From Paragonimus skrjabini miyazakii (lineage: Eukaryota > Platyhelminthes > Trematoda > Plagiorchiida > Troglotrematidae): a stretch of 64,000 nucleotides of DNA. The stretch is taken from positions 312,312-376,311 of the forward strand of contig JTDE01000107.1 of assembly GCA_014338405.1 (NCBI GenBank), read 5' to 3'. Of the stretch, positions 1 to 11,872 are shown piece after piece. A program made the translations under genes and the position numbers. Under the pieces are notes generated by a model. The model saw only the letters and a program-made list of their open reading frames with translations, did no database searches and was not told the origin of the DNA. Position 1 is the first letter of the stretch. The number at the start of each line of letters is the position of its first letter.

Positions 1-1690
1 CCCACAATTTTGATTTTTCATTTTTGGTGTCTGTCTGTGTAATCCCTTAAGCCATGACTTCCGCTCTGTGGAATTTTGACTCGTTTAAAATTAGTTACAC
101 GTCCATGTGTGATCAGAATGTACGAAATGTTACTCCGGAGAACATCACATGAATTGCGTCTTCTCATTGTTTTATTCAAGTTCATCAAGGGAACAAACTG
201 TTTCAAATATATGACAGCATCAAAATGCACCATAATGCAAATACATGGAAGGGCAAAAAAGATTCATTAACGCGATTGGATATTTGTTCGAGTAAAAATA
301 ACCAAGCTAAGAAACAACCTGGTGGTAGGGGAAATACTCGGGTCAATTCAGTCAGAAATTAATATGGACGTGACATTTACACATATGGCTTAGAAAATAG
401 TTAATAACATAACAGAGGTTGATACATAAGAAAACACTCATAACAGCAATTAAGCAAACAGACAAGTAAGTGGCAGATAAACTAATATATTTGTCAAGCA
501 CTTAAAATTTCACCATCATGACTCACTTAAAACTCACACAATTTGTTCAGAATTGTTGCATAACACGCATCTTCGTTTGAGTAGCATAGTGCGTACATTC
601 TGAGACTAAAAAGCAAGTCTCAATGCCAGCAAGACGAGGGATCAAGAGCGACTATTCGAACTGTATGTATGTGCTGTGAGCGACGTGCTACCAAGGCTGA
701 TGATGATGCACGGTTACCCAATGTGTTCGAATACACGTCGGTCATGCAAATGGGTGTATGCGTTTACTGTTCTATGTTTTCATAAAACGTGCAATAATTT
801 CCGTGCAAAAACAACCTACAAGTCAAGCGTCTTTTGCGGTCACAACATTTGGTGCTGTGACGAACGCGAGGATGAAGGTGCCCTGGCCAAAGCCGTGCGA
901 AGATGGAGACGTTCGGATGTTACCGGATTTTTCGTGTAACAAACAACCTCTAAGTCAAGCGCCTTTTGCGGTCACAACGAAGTAGCTTTTCTAAGGGATC
1001 GGTGTTTACCATTACGTCATCAGCTGCTAAATATACATCGTAAATCACACACAGCGTAGAAGAATGATGTCTGCGCGACTAAAAGAACATGGTCCTGACA
1101 GTCATCCCAATGTTCACTTAAATACACGTGCAGAAACATTAAAGACAAGCAGTTGCTTGCATCAAGGAACATGGTTCTAATGGAATATGTCTGGCATGGC
1201 CATAGATGTTTCCCAGCAGAGTCCGACAAAATGAATTAGACAATACAAACTGAACACGATTTCAAACTTCATGACGTTTTCTGGATACTTTTTCTGAGTG
1301 ATCGAAGGTGAAAACTCTAACTTAATAATGTCCTGATGATTAGACATAACAATGTTCGATGTGCATCCAAACACACTTCGTCTTCACACGAAAGACATCA
1401 CGGTATTCAATATTTTTCCGTACAGCCATTTTTAACTATTTGCCCCCGTATTATCCATCCTGTTCATTTTCCAATCACATAATCCACCATTTGAATTCAG
1501 CTTATCACGGTCCAAACGACGGAAACTAGTTATATATTCAATGGCGATCAGAACGCATAGTTCATTCCTGAAAAGTCATGGTTGTTAACACTGTCTCAAA
1601 GCTTTGCCCAAATTTTTTAAAGAAGCACTGTTTTAAACGACCCACAACGAGAACAGTAGCAGGAAAAACAACGTGTTTGAGCAAACTTAC
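1..1690. other. Intron after E26; no exon recognised
   Basis: Follows the E26 donor, so it is intron sequence on the gene strand. The human protein continues about 100 residues past the point reached by E26, and none of that segment was found here on the minus strand, so the terminal exon(s) should lie left of the window. The only structure seen is a direct repeat of about 45 bases (803-846 and 933-978), listed separately. Confidence 0.6.
803..978. repeat. Imperfect direct repeat, two ~45-bp copies 130 bp apart
   Basis: The copies at 803-846 and 933-978 both read as CAACCT, two variable bases, AAGTCAAGCG, one variable base, CTTTTGCGGTCACAAC. Only a few positions differ. There is no open frame across the pair that resembles a known protein. 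It may be a local tandem duplication or two ends of a small element. Confidence 0.75.
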
Positions 1691-1994
1691 TTATTGCACA
1701 ATTTTTCTCATTGTCTTGCAACTCTTTTAGTCCCAAAATAACCTGAGTGATATTTCTGGTGGTAATATTTAATTTCTGGAAATGTTCAACTAGATCGTCG
1801 TCCTCGTGATGTAACTTGGAGTCTGGACCCAAGACCGTGTCGATTAAGCTGATGGCCCGCAACTCCAGAAGGCGACGTCGAAGGCGCGCATAGAAAAAGA
1901 AACGGCTCTTGGACCAGGGAACCAGACCGTGGACTAGACCTCTGGACAGAAGTCTGCCAGGAGTGTCGTGCAAGTCAGCAAAAGTGCAAGCGAC
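1691..1994 (-). CDS. ACC: Acetyl-CoA carboxylase exon 26 (end of carboxyltransferase domain)
   Basis: Starts VACTFADLHDTPGR after an AAG acceptor and contains FFYARLRRRLLE, matching the conserved region after the CT active site (human QFADLHDTPGR and FFYWRLRRLLLE). Entry is phase 0. The donor GTAAGT at 1690 leaves phase 1. After RRRLLE the sequence turns acidic (HHEDDDLVEHF) and diverges from vertebrate ACC. The frame runs on to a stop near 1617, but that tail reads through a consensus donor and has no ACC similarity, so I end the exon at the donor. The remaining C-terminal residues must come from exon(s) outside the window. Confidence 0.9.
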
Positions 1995-2568
1995 CTTTAC
2001 AATCAAAAAGTGAAACAGAGATTGGTAACACATGATCGTAAACGGCATCGACCGGTCGGTCAGATAAAACATATATCCAGAATGCACAATAAACGAATGG
2101 AATTATAGCACAATTGGCATTAACTAAGATTTGTCGGACAAATAAATATGTACCAAATTGTTCTGTTGCAGCCACAACTATCAAACTGACAGCGCCAAAA
2201 CACAGTGGAGTCTAAATCGAGGAGTACGGCAACAACATTGGGAACGGAACAGTATAAACAGCTTGAGGAAAAAATCACTTGGATTGTGCTCATGGAATCA
2301 GGCAAACAGTGTCACCAGTCAACCAATGCAACAAACAGCTGTATTCATCCACAATACAAAGAAAACGATCAATAGATGACTTCCAGAAACTGCATAAAGA
2401 TCACAATAGATATCTGAATACACTGATCGTCTGGCATTTGTGAGTGTAAACTACACTCAGGATAGAAATGACTGTTTTCGGTTTTATTAAAAAAACAACG
2501 GCGACAAAATCAGAGATCGATACTGGCTAACGGGAGTGAACCGACAGGCAACTACCAGTTCATCCTAC

Positions 2569-2985
2569 CTGATGATAAAAAGGTCGAAGTTCTTTATGTC
2601 TCGATTCCAAAATAGCTTGTAAGTGAAAACACTGGTCTTTCATAGGCAAATTCGGATCCACAACAGGGTTCTCTGTCAGCACCGGCCCACCCGTCTGTAT
2701 GCGATCAATTTCTTCAATGAGGTGTCTACACTTCTCGTCTAATCGATGCATCGTTTTGATCAGATCCGGCTTTCGGTATTTGATTTCCACGGTACCCTCA
2801 GGTTCCAACACCCCAGCACGACAACTGATCGGGTCTGCGTACATTTCCATTCGATCTGGATTTATGGCTGGGTCCACAACAACCCAGGCACCCCCACGAA
2901 GTTGCGAGTGAGGTGGAAGATAGACAAACACAGGTTCTGGATAACGGCGAAGCGCGTCGATTATCATAGAGCCGAATTTCAGAAC
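2569..2985 (-). CDS. ACC: Acetyl-CoA carboxylase exon 25 (carboxyltransferase domain, C-terminal half)
   Basis: 139 codons, phase 0 to 0, acceptor CATGTAG and donor GTAGG. Starts VLKFGSMIIDALRRYPEP and carries YLPPHSQLRGGAWVVVDPA, MEMYAD and VLEPEGTVEIKYRKPDL, all near-identical to the CoA/biotin-binding C-domain of eukaryotic CT. The conserved pattern PEGTVEIK followed by the helical KTMHRLDEK is intact. After it comes a loop (GGPVLTENPVVDPNLPMKD) about 15-20 residues longer than in human ACC1, then the helix ending FYHQ that joins exon 26. No frameshift or stop. Confidence 0.95.
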
Positions 2986-3534
2986 CTACATGGAAAACAC
3001 CCTCGTTAAATTGCACTGTTTATAAATGTGGATCAAAAGGTTGAGATGATGCGAAAACAACGGTACTGATTCCACATTATTCATATTTAAATATTCGAAA
3101 ATATTTCCGTTTAGTGTTGGATATGTGAGCTGTATCGAAGTTGTTGTGGTCGTGCTTGCATAAAGACTGAAGGCATTACATTCACTATTATGTTATCCAA
3201 TGAGTTTCGGCTGCTAGCCCACCGACTCTGAATACGAATTCAAAAAATCAAGATTAATCACATCAGTTTAGCTGCTAGCCAAATGCCGTTTCAAGGAAAA
3301 GCCAAGAAATAGCGGCGAGTTACCACGGTTGAAGCCCGGTACAGTTTCAAGTACATGCTATAGGGGTTCACACGTGAGCACTCGGCCAATGGTTGATGTG
3401 CATTTAGTTTATATACAAGAACACACCCTCTGGCTACTTCCAAACTGCGGTGATAAATATATTGTTTGTGAACACACTACAACCGTAAACAACAAATAAT
3501 CGACAGGATAATGACAGCAAAACATCTGTCTTAC

Positions 3535-3908
3535 TTGATCGTACATATCTTTCATACCCCCAGAAAATCCACGCCAACTTGCAAACACGAATAACGGTAG
3601 GCGCTCGCGAGCCATGTCGGTGATTGCCTGTGCAGTTTTGTAGGCCGAATCCGGATACCACACCTGACCGGCCTGATTAACTACCTGAGCCTCGGTAGAC
3701 AAGTTGGCTGGATCGGCGGGTACGTGACATGTGACAGAACGCGTTTCGGCTGTGATTGCTCCACAGGGTATGCCACCGAGGCGGGCGCGACCGACAACCA
3801 CACCGGCAGCCCACGAAGCTAGAGTCTCACGCCAAGTCCCCCAGTCAAAGAAACCGGACAGCCAGTGGTCAGATTGTGAGCCAGCTTCGGTAGGAATTCG
3901 ACTGTCCC
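3535..3908 (-). CDS. ACC: Acetyl-CoA carboxylase exon 24 (carboxyltransferase core)
   Basis: Reads HWLSGFFDWGTWRETL, VVVGRARLGGIPCG, VPADPANLSTEAQV, AGQVWYPDSAYKTAQAI and FASWRGFSGGMKDMYDQ. These are the best-conserved CT motifs: the GRARLGGIP arginine region that handles the malonyl/carboxybiotin group and the NWRGFSGG loop (here SWRGFSGG). The start was chosen at GACAG|GG because it restores G at the preceding junction (FTG then DSRIPTEAGSQSDHW), matching human LAGRPHPTQKGQW and giving phase 1 to 0. A nearby AG at about 3942 would put the joined reading out of frame. Donor GTAAGA follows MYDQ. Confidence 0.94.
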
Positions 3909-4064
3909 CTGTCGGTCGCTTCGCACCAGTGGTAGAATCACTGGAGCAAATCAAATGTGAGGCTGAAAAAGGACAAAATCAAAACCTAAAGTGTGAGCAA
4001 GGAGTAGTACCACGAAAACGTTGTAAGCCAATGGACTATAGCTCATGCAACCTACCCATAATAC

Positions 4065-4362
4065 CGGTGAACATCCAGCGAGGATCGTCATTCGATCGAT
4101 CTCGACTTGGTGTATACTCCACATCACGATCGACCGGATCAAACGGTAAATGGGTCAGTTTACGGTTGGTCAATCGTGGTGAGGAGCTAAGTATGGCAGC
4201 AAATGGAGCGCAATCGACTTTATCAATGGGAACAGGGCGGTACATGATTGGAACTGACTGTCCCCGTTCGGCGGGAATGTATGTGAGCCAATCCAGGGCT
4301 TGTTGCAAAGCCAACAATTCATCGGATGCAACCAGATGAGAGACACCATTGTTTGCCATCAC
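4065..4362 (-). CDS. ACC: Acetyl-CoA carboxylase exon 23 (carboxyltransferase domain)
   Basis: Starts VMANNGVSHLVASDEL after a TTCAG acceptor and ends DDPRWMFTG. It matches human [20 protein letters not shown]...YDPRWMLAG and includes ALDWLTYIPAERGQSVPI, equivalent to VLHWLSYMPKSVHSSVPL. It covers the surface segment between the two crotonase-like halves of CT. Length 298 bases, phase 0 in and 1 out; the donor GTATTA is non-consensus at +4 but is the only one that gives the conserved FTG|D junction. Open frames on the other strand here are shadows of this exon. Confidence 0.93.
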
Positions 4363-4968
4363 CTGAACAAGCCGGTAAATTAAAACGACCGATATGACAG
4401 TAATGGACGGATGTGCATAGAGGAGATGTTCAAGGGCAAAAATAGCAAAAGAAAAAAATCGTATACAGCTAACGGTATCTCTTTACGCATCAGCCAGTGA
4501 AAGTGATAGGAGAAAAAGAATGCTTGCGTCTAGACGCCACTACAGATGGTTTGCGCCATATTCCATTGTGGTTTCATCCTCCGTACCTAGTATAACCTTG
4601 ACAAAATGGGACCGAGAAGCGCGTAAATTGATTTTTTTTAAATCCATTTGGTTAACGGTCTGGCTAGCCAGACGATAGGTGAATGTGAAAGTGAAACACT
4701 TATCTCTCGAAAACAAATGATGAGTTTTAAGCTAGACAGACCGACAATAAAAATGTAAAGCCAGAAAGGCTTTACTATAAGATAATACAAATCTGTGCGA
4801 TCTATATAGAAATAGGAGAATATGTAAGGCTAAATGTGGACTAAGAAGCTGAACATTCAGGATAAGGCGTACTAATCAACGCTGCAAAACGGAAGGTAGC
4901 AAGCTACCATAGCCCAAACGAGCGAAAGGTCCACTAAACAACAAAAATCATGTGTGATCATTATTCAC

Positions 4969-5250
4969 AAGCGAAAGTGGTTGAGTGTTCACATATGATA
5001 ATTCGGTCGTGTCTAATGTGAGGTCAATGGCGCAGTGGTCAACATGCTTGTCTCATCAAAGCGTGGCCGGAGTTCTAGTCCTAGCAGTGGCAAGGATATG
5101 CACCACCGACGAGCTCTAATGAGAACGAAAGTCGAATCTAGTGTTCCTTTTAGAAAGGGGCCGACTGGAAAGGCTATGGGAGTGCGACAGTTGCGATCAA
5201 ATGTGGGTAATGTTCGATCTATATGACACCAATTCATATGTATATGCAGT
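4969..5250 (+). repeat. tRNA-derived SINE, copy 1
   Basis: Contains a perfect RNA polymerase III box A (TGGCGCAGTGG at 5028-5038) and a box B-like AGTTCTAGTCC (5071-5081) at tRNA-like spacing. The body that follows (ATATGCAC, GACGAGCTCTAAT, GGGGCCGACTGGAAAGGCTA) recurs at 12.7, 35.3 and 46.2 kb. The shared 5' flank starts near 4969 (GTTCACATATGA). The 3' end runs up to exon 22 at 5271, so the copy sits immediately beside a coding exon in the preceding intron stretch. The 3' boundary is uncertain. Confidence 0.75.
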
Positions 5251-5270
5251 AGATAAAACCGTACACATAC

Positions 5271-5369
5271 CTGCACACCACCAAGCTGGCTGTTGCTTGA
5301 GTACACTTCGCGCCCCAGCAGCTTGTTCAAGGCCATCGCCCCGGTGAGAATGATATGAGAATTTTTAAC
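5271..5369 (-). CDS. ACC: Acetyl-CoA carboxylase exon 22 (carboxyltransferase domain)
   Basis: A 33-codon exon, phase 0 to 0, reading VKNSHIILTGAMALNKLLGR then EVYSSNSQLGGVQ, almost the same as human [20 protein letters not shown] and EVYTSNNQLGGIQ. Acceptor AATAG|GTT, donor CAG|GTATGT. The conserved Asn-Gln-Leu-Gly-Gly loop is changed only to Ser-Gln-Leu-Gly-Gly. The AATAG acceptor has a purine-rich, weak tract. Confidence 0.95.
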
Positions 5370-6574
5370 CTATTAATGAGTAAAAACAGAAACTGGTAAA
5401 AAAAGACAGAAACCTGTGTCAGGAATGGTTGAATCTTGCTGGCAACGGAAGATGTTCCAAAAACCTTGAACACCATCGGTCGTCACAAGCAAACAACAGT
5501 CGAATTGTGATAATAGTCATAACCGGTTAAATATGTTGTCATGAGCTACCTAATCTCAGGTAGTATTCTTATAAGTATTTTCAGCTGTTCTCCTCAGCGC
5601 ACGTACAAGAATGACCGAGAAGGCGATCCGATAGGTTTATATACTTCGACAAAGAGGCAAGACAGATTGATTTTGTTTGCACACAGACAGCCACAATTCA
5701 GGACACAAATGCCAAAAGTGAGATTGTGTAGTCCAGTTAGAGTCCCCAGCTTAAACATCACAATGTGTGCACTGCTATGTAACACACAAAATCACATGTA
5801 AGCTGCTAAAAAGAAACAAGAGCAGTCGCAGCAAACAGACTAGAGCCCAAGGTAGTGCGACCGGCATTGCATTGATGTCACCAATGAGCGATAGTGACGA
5901 AAAATGTTTACCGGGGGAATTCGTGGAAAACACAGTTGCCACATACACAAAGCACAGTCATACACGGAAACGATGCTTCAAAAATATGTATTATAATAAC
6001 TTAATTGGTAATTAAAGTTTTAATCTAAATCACAGTGCTTCATAAAGCCAGACGTTTAGTCAGCGATCTATTGTATTCGCAAACGTTTTTGGGACAGTGA
6101 TGGTGACCACATGTGTGAGTTTGATGGTAACAGGATTTTGTTCATGAGCAACAAAGTGAAGCCCGAGTCTTCATGATAAAGTACAATACAAGGTTCAGCA
6201 TCCATTCACAATTTGTCCAATGCACTCGCAAACACTATTTAATGGGTCGTGAAGTCCTTTAGTCAAGTGCAGTGTATGAACCATTATGGCAATAGGAAAT
6301 GGTAAGGGCGCAAGTAGATGCCGTCAAACAATAACACTACGAACAAGTGGTTGATTCGGATAGTCTGACAGTGGTGTAGTGAGTCACCCGGCTGAAAATG
6401 CTTAGTGGTGCAAACGCTGGAAAATAGCTAGTAAACGCAAATAGTTGAAGTCACCACTAAATAAAATACTTATATTCAATACAAACTATTCACTGTGGTT
6501 TGACAGTACTGTACGAAAGAGACATCAGAGTTAACAAGAAAACTAACAGAGCGGTGATTAAAAAAAAGACAAAC

Positions 6575-6735
6575 TTGAATGATTCGTTGTCCAAGTCGAG
6601 CAAGATAAGCGCCGATTCCGATCGCGCGATTAGTCACGATTGTCACTGTGAAAATATCATCATATGCGGCAGAGGTCTCGCCCGCGATCATGGCAGATCC
6701 ACGCAAATTTTCAACCGACATGTCGTAGCTTTTAC
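6575..6735 (-). CDS. ACC: Acetyl-CoA carboxylase exon 21 (carboxyltransferase domain)
   Basis: Reads (G)KSYDMSVENLRGSAMIAG then ETSAAYDDIFTVTIVTNRAI and GIGAYLARLGQRIIQ. It matches human [20 protein letters not shown] and CRAIGIGAYLVRLGQRTIQ. Phase 1 in, 0 out; donor is CAA|GTTTGT. One difference: the segment KEEGIGPENL of vertebrate ACC is KSYDMSVENL here, so the EGIG tetrapeptide is lost while the NLRGS core is kept. The AIGIGAYL helix start is unchanged. Confidence 0.95.
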
Positions 6736-8102
6736 CTGTGTAACATGAACAGATTAAAACAAAATATTTAGGAATACAGGAGACAGCTTTCGTCCACGCA
6801 GTAGCCAAATTGCTAGGGACGATTTCTACACCTTGACGATCGCAATTGTGGTTACTTAAGAGACACGATTTTAACCCGCGGCAAAAGAGTGGAATCCTCA
6901 AACGGACACGGCTAAACCAAAACCCCTTGGAGTGTGTCACTCAACAATATGTGCAACTCCTATCAGAAGATGTACTGCAGTTGCATTGTAAGGCATACGC
7001 AGTGGTTAATAGCTGCGTTGTCCACCAACTAATGAAAAGTATTGCATAAGTGTTTCGAAAACAAGCTGTCTTACAAAAACACACTGCTCTCGTCTACATC
7101 CAGCTACTTGCATGTAAATAGTTGCTGACTTGCACTGGCTGTTTAATACAAGAAACTAGGGACTTGTGTTGAGTATGTCACACCGTGCGTGACATCAACC
7201 GTGAGCAAAGCAAGGGACTGCCGAAAATCGAACTGAATCAGCTGATTGAAATCAAGACAGCAGTGATGCAATACGAAACCACTTTAAAGTCGAAATATTC
7301 CAGTGAAGTATTTCAAGATAACTTCTAGTCATATAAATATGAATCAATCAGACGCGTGAATCTACACAGGATATCAGGAGATGTAATCGCAAAAATGTAG
7401 CCTTTCAATGATTTAACATTCTGTCGGTAATGCAATCATCATGTTAAGTCATAAATCAAGAAGTCATAAATACCTGCTAGTATAATCTATCGCTGCCTAC
7501 TCTATTGATGTTATATTTGTATGAATGTTGAACACTCATCCACCCAGATGGACAGAATGTTAATCTACTCTACCGGGTATGAATAAGTCAGGACTTTCTA
7601 CGTTGTCAAACCTTAAACCGTATTGATAACCAAACTCCATCTTTAATGAAGCAGAGATTTTTTTAAAAAAAGAAACGAAAGACGTTGAGTGTGTATCTTT
7701 TGAGGTTCCTACATTAATGACTTTTAACAGGTAGGTTTTTAAACCGAAATTGCCAAAATTTAGAGTGTTACATTGTACAGCAGCCAGCGCAAGGTGTCAA
7801 ATCAATGTTTCCAATGACAGCAAATTTTGAAACAATCAGCAAGGACAGATTGACGATCAAACAGGAGCATTAATTCACGTCACAGGGACTGTACATTTTA
7901 ATTCTGCTTCTACTGTATCCGGGCCGTCAACCGTACTCATGATGAAACACAGTAGAAGTGTGGGCTTAACGTAAACTACTCTTTGCCATTTTGTAGGTAC
8001 ATTCCAACATGGGTACTGTAAACTGATTGAAATCGCGTGAGGCCACATAAGTTTAGTAGAAATCATATGTGAACGCACACGCATATTTATGGACAGGCTT
8101 AC

Positions 8103-8223
8103 CCACAATGTCCAGAATCTTGTACCGCACTTCACCGGACACCTCCAAGCGTTCACAGTTAACTGCCTCATGAGCACGCAAACCTTCATAATCCTCGGGA
8201 GTCAAGTACAAATAGTCGTAACC
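8103..8223 (-). CDS. ACC: Acetyl-CoA carboxylase exon 20 (carboxyltransferase domain)
   Basis: Translates to GYDYLYLTPEDYEGLRAHEA, VNCERLEVSGEVRYKILDIV plus the first base of the next Gly codon. It corresponds to human [20 protein letters not shown] and [20 protein letters not shown]. Phase 0 in, 1 out; acceptor CTATAG, donor GTAAGC. The frame given by this exon is not the longest open frame in the region, which is why simple ORF scanning misses it. Confidence 0.94.
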
Positions 8224-11200
8224 CTATAGACGAACGAAACCGTAAAAATAGGCTGTGAACTCAAAAGGTTATTACCAACTATTTTTAAGTGACATGTATT
8301 TTTATAGCAAACCAACTTTGATAGGATCGTCAAGGAAGATCAGAAAGAAGTACCGTAAACTGAAGGCCGTGCCCAAAGCTCTCTGGCTTGCAGTACTAAA
8401 CGCGTTATAGTACCCAGAAAGAATTCATCATCACAATGTTTACAGCAAGCGGAAGCCGGATAGTTGAGCTTAGTGAAACAGTTAGCGACACCGTTAACTA
8501 CGGTACCATGTGATATATGCTGGCCACAAAGCAAAGTGACAATTTGATATCCATTCGACAGGTAATTGAGAAAGGCATTTCTGCAACAGCGGCCAAGCTG
8601 ACACAAAACGATTTTCTTTGAGTATTACCAAAGTAAAAACACGTACTGTAATAATTGGCAGCAGCCTAATACTAGCATCAAAGTGTCTATACGAAACACA
8701 CAGGTTGTCAGTTTAAAATAAGCACACTGCATCAAGCCTTACGCATTCTCACTGATGACCATCAACGGTAACAATGATTCACACAGTGGCCAACCAAGTG
8801 TGCGTGCGTTGGAGATATCTCTTCAAGTTGCTCTTATGCGGTGACATTTTGGAATCAAATACCGGCTTAGTTTGGCCGAAAATTTCCCCGAAAACAGATA
8901 AGCAGAACGCTGTTGATGAGGAAGGCTGTTTACACTCCATAAGATACATAACAGACTAAAAAGTCGGAGTAAAGTTTATATATAGTTTGTGACATCAGAT
9001 CGAACGCGCAACACAAACGGCAAATATATTAACTCAGAGGCTTTTAGGCTGTGGTTACGGAAGACCCAAAGTCAGGTTTAAGAAAACCATCATGGTAAAT
9101 AAAAACGCAATATTCGCGGGAATATTACTCTGAAACGATGGTCTAGTATGCAGGCAAACGCGCCCATAGCATACACAAAACAGAAGACTCAAGGATACGG
9201 ATCCAGGAATCAAATGGCGCCATGTAACCCGTTGGATGTGCAAAATGAAGAGTACACCTATTTCCTAAGTGAGTGGGCTTCGCAATGACAGCGCAAATCG
9301 AAATAATTTGTCGCCAGAACATTTTCGAAATCAGTAACTTCTAATATATAGCTTCCGCTTGAACATGCTGTCACATTCTGAAACACGGAACTTACAGTTT
9401 CGCACTGTACTGTCGAGTCACAATAAGGTTTGACAAACCACTATCAAAAGTCAAATTGAGCAGTAGACATTCGCATTAATTAGGGCATGTGACCAAAAGC
9501 ATCCGCGGCGGTTCCGACCGCATTCGCAACCTGTTGTGTACGCAGTAGTCACATGTAAAATAATTTTAACAATTCACTAAGAAGTCGAATGAAACCGTTT
9601 TCAACTCGACGATAACTGATTCACCCACAAACTGCTGTGGGTCTGACCAAAATACGTTGTGCATGCATCCGCAAACGCGACGTGGAGCATCCAATAATAA
9701 ACGTTTTCATCATCATTATCACCACAACAGCCTCGAGTCTGACCAGAAAGTACTGTGGTGCGGGCCACCGTCCAGCTTAACAGTGACGCGGACTATTCTA
9801 GAAGAAAACGCTACTGAAAAGGTTTATTAAAAAAAAGAACAAGATTAATGTTGATACGTCATTGACCGCGTCCCACCGCCACCTCGGATAGCGTTTATAA
9901 CCAGCGATTTGAATGATCAGGAGGACCCCAGCCAGGTAGGAGACACCTACCCACTTAGCTCAGTGGAACAGACAGGGTCTTCATACTTCTTTTAGCACAA
10001 GAAAAGGCAAACGAAAGTGGACCAAATAACAGAAATCAGGAACAACACTGCGGATACAGACACTACCGACTGCAGCCTATTGCAGTGTCGGACGGCAATT
10101 TAAGTGATCGCAAGGTCCCTTTCGCAGACGACACTTGTACAGTTTAATCAACAAACATCCAAGATCAGTCTACGTTGTGCCCACATTATGGCCTAACCAT
10201 CTGGTGTCACTATAACCCAGTGAGGTAAACAGTCGGTCAGCATGTGGAACACGTGACCTAACTGCCGTTGCCTGTGCGCTTTAGTTGTGTGATCACATGA
10301 GCACGCATCTAATGGAATGGGAAATACGCATCGACGGGCGACCACGTTGCGTATGTGCACACTAACTGACGGACACAACGATAATGTTAAACAGCAAACA
10401 TTGTTACACCTTTGTTGTGAGCAGGTTACATTGCAGGGCCATAGGGCAAACTGCATCATGCACAGGTAGTATACAACTATTTTTATTAGGATAATCCAAT
10501 GAGCTTACGAGTCAACAAATGACACCGGTTAGAAAAGGCAATATGTGTCTTTGTTATCCTTGATGATACCAGATGATGATGCTGAAGTACGTGAAATGGT
10601 GCCTGCTTCAATTGTAATGCCTGCAACAGAGGGTAGGAACGGGAACGCCATGGTCTTAAAATATCACACTGTACTTTGAAGGCATGAATTGCAGTCGTGC
10701 ATACCGGCTCGGTCATTCACCCTATTGAGGAAGGTCCGTATTATTTAGGCAGACAAGCTGAGCAAAACTATGTTTCGCATAGTCCATACCGGTCGGCTTA
10801 GAATAAACGCTTTGAAGCACAAAACGCACCTTCTAGAAAGTTGAGCAGGGAGGAGAAGGCCGGGTATCTGTATTGAAAACCACTCGAAATGATGAATCAA
10901 TGAGATAGCTATCCATAAACCCAAACCCTGCTCGCACAGTAAACACACAATGACTGTAACACATTCTAGAACTTCCCTGTAAGGGAGACAGCTTCAGAGG
11001 TCTTTACAAACAACCGAATAGTCTAATATAGTCTAAGAATGTAACAACTGCTAATCACCTGTGAGAACATCGACGTTTCAATACCTGATCATAAGAGGAA
11101 AATATGAGTATTGTACACGTGACTGGGTCGGAATTTTGTCTGTGCTTCGTGAATCTAGTTTTCTCCTAGTATGGTGAACTGACGCAAACTTAAACCACTG

Positions 11201-11872
11201 AGCAGTCCCAACGAGACAGAGGAAAAATAATGTATCTGTGGCAATCACACAGACTTCGGATCTCCTTTTGAAAACCAGAAAAATGTTTGGTAAGCTATAA
11301 ACACGAGTTACTTCTACAGGTTTCCAAACCGTCTAAAAGGCAATCAGTTCTGATAGAAAGCTGTCACCGTCACAGTTTAAACAGGAGGCGAGGGAAACTG
11401 GAACCTACTGTCCTGATTCATTTCAATAACTTAAGCTTCAAGATCATTTCTACTTCTGACGGAGAGTCGCGTGGAACACAACAGTCAACCATCTTGTTAA
11501 ACATACAGACACTGTCTAACCATGGTATCAAATTCATACGGAACGATATAACACACAACATACAACCCATAATTACTGGGATCAACGTCATTAATGTGGT
11601 GTGCATTTGAAATTCTGAAAGAACACAGAATAGGGATCGTACTGCGATTTTGCTGTTGTTATTTTCTTGCTTTAAAACGGTATTACACGACTGCCTTTAA
11701 ATTTGATTAAGAGTAATCGGATCAGTCAATCACTGTAATGTGACGAATCAAGTTGCGTAACTTTCAAAGGCAGTGAAATGTTGACTGAGTATATCAAACC
11801 TTGTGTTGCTGGTTCGAACTTTAGTCCAAACACGGAACAATACGGTGCACACGCAGAAACGAACTCGCCTAC
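8224..11872. other. Intron E19-E20; no gene seen
   Basis: About 3.6 kb without an ACC-like frame on the minus strand. Short open frames on both strands show no recognisable motif. A TCATCATCATTATCACC stretch with downstream ACCAGAAAGTACTGTGG (about 9704-9775) resembles a segment at 34866-34950 and is listed as a repeat. Confidence 0.6.
9704..9790. repeat. Dispersed repeat, copy A (partner at 34866-34950)
   Basis: CATCATCATTATCA is followed by ACCAGAAAGTACTGTGG, a G+C-rich CGGGC and CTTAACAGTGAC. The plus-strand segment at 34866-34950 has CATCATCATCATAT, ACCAAAAGGTACTGTGG, CTCGGGC and TTCAACAGTGAC in the same order. The shared order over about 85 bases suggests two old copies of one interspersed repeat; its class is unknown. 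Confidence 0.5.

Noticed and set aside
1617..1690. Continuation of the exon 26 frame to a stop near 1617 as the natural ACC C-terminus
   Set aside because: It reads through a consensus donor (GTAAGT) into residues unlike ACC, and about 100 residues of the family's C-terminus would be missing.
3731..4339. 202-codon plus-strand open frame
   Set aside because: It is the antisense shadow of ACC exons 23 and 24; its protein has no recognisable motif, whereas the minus strand matches ACC.
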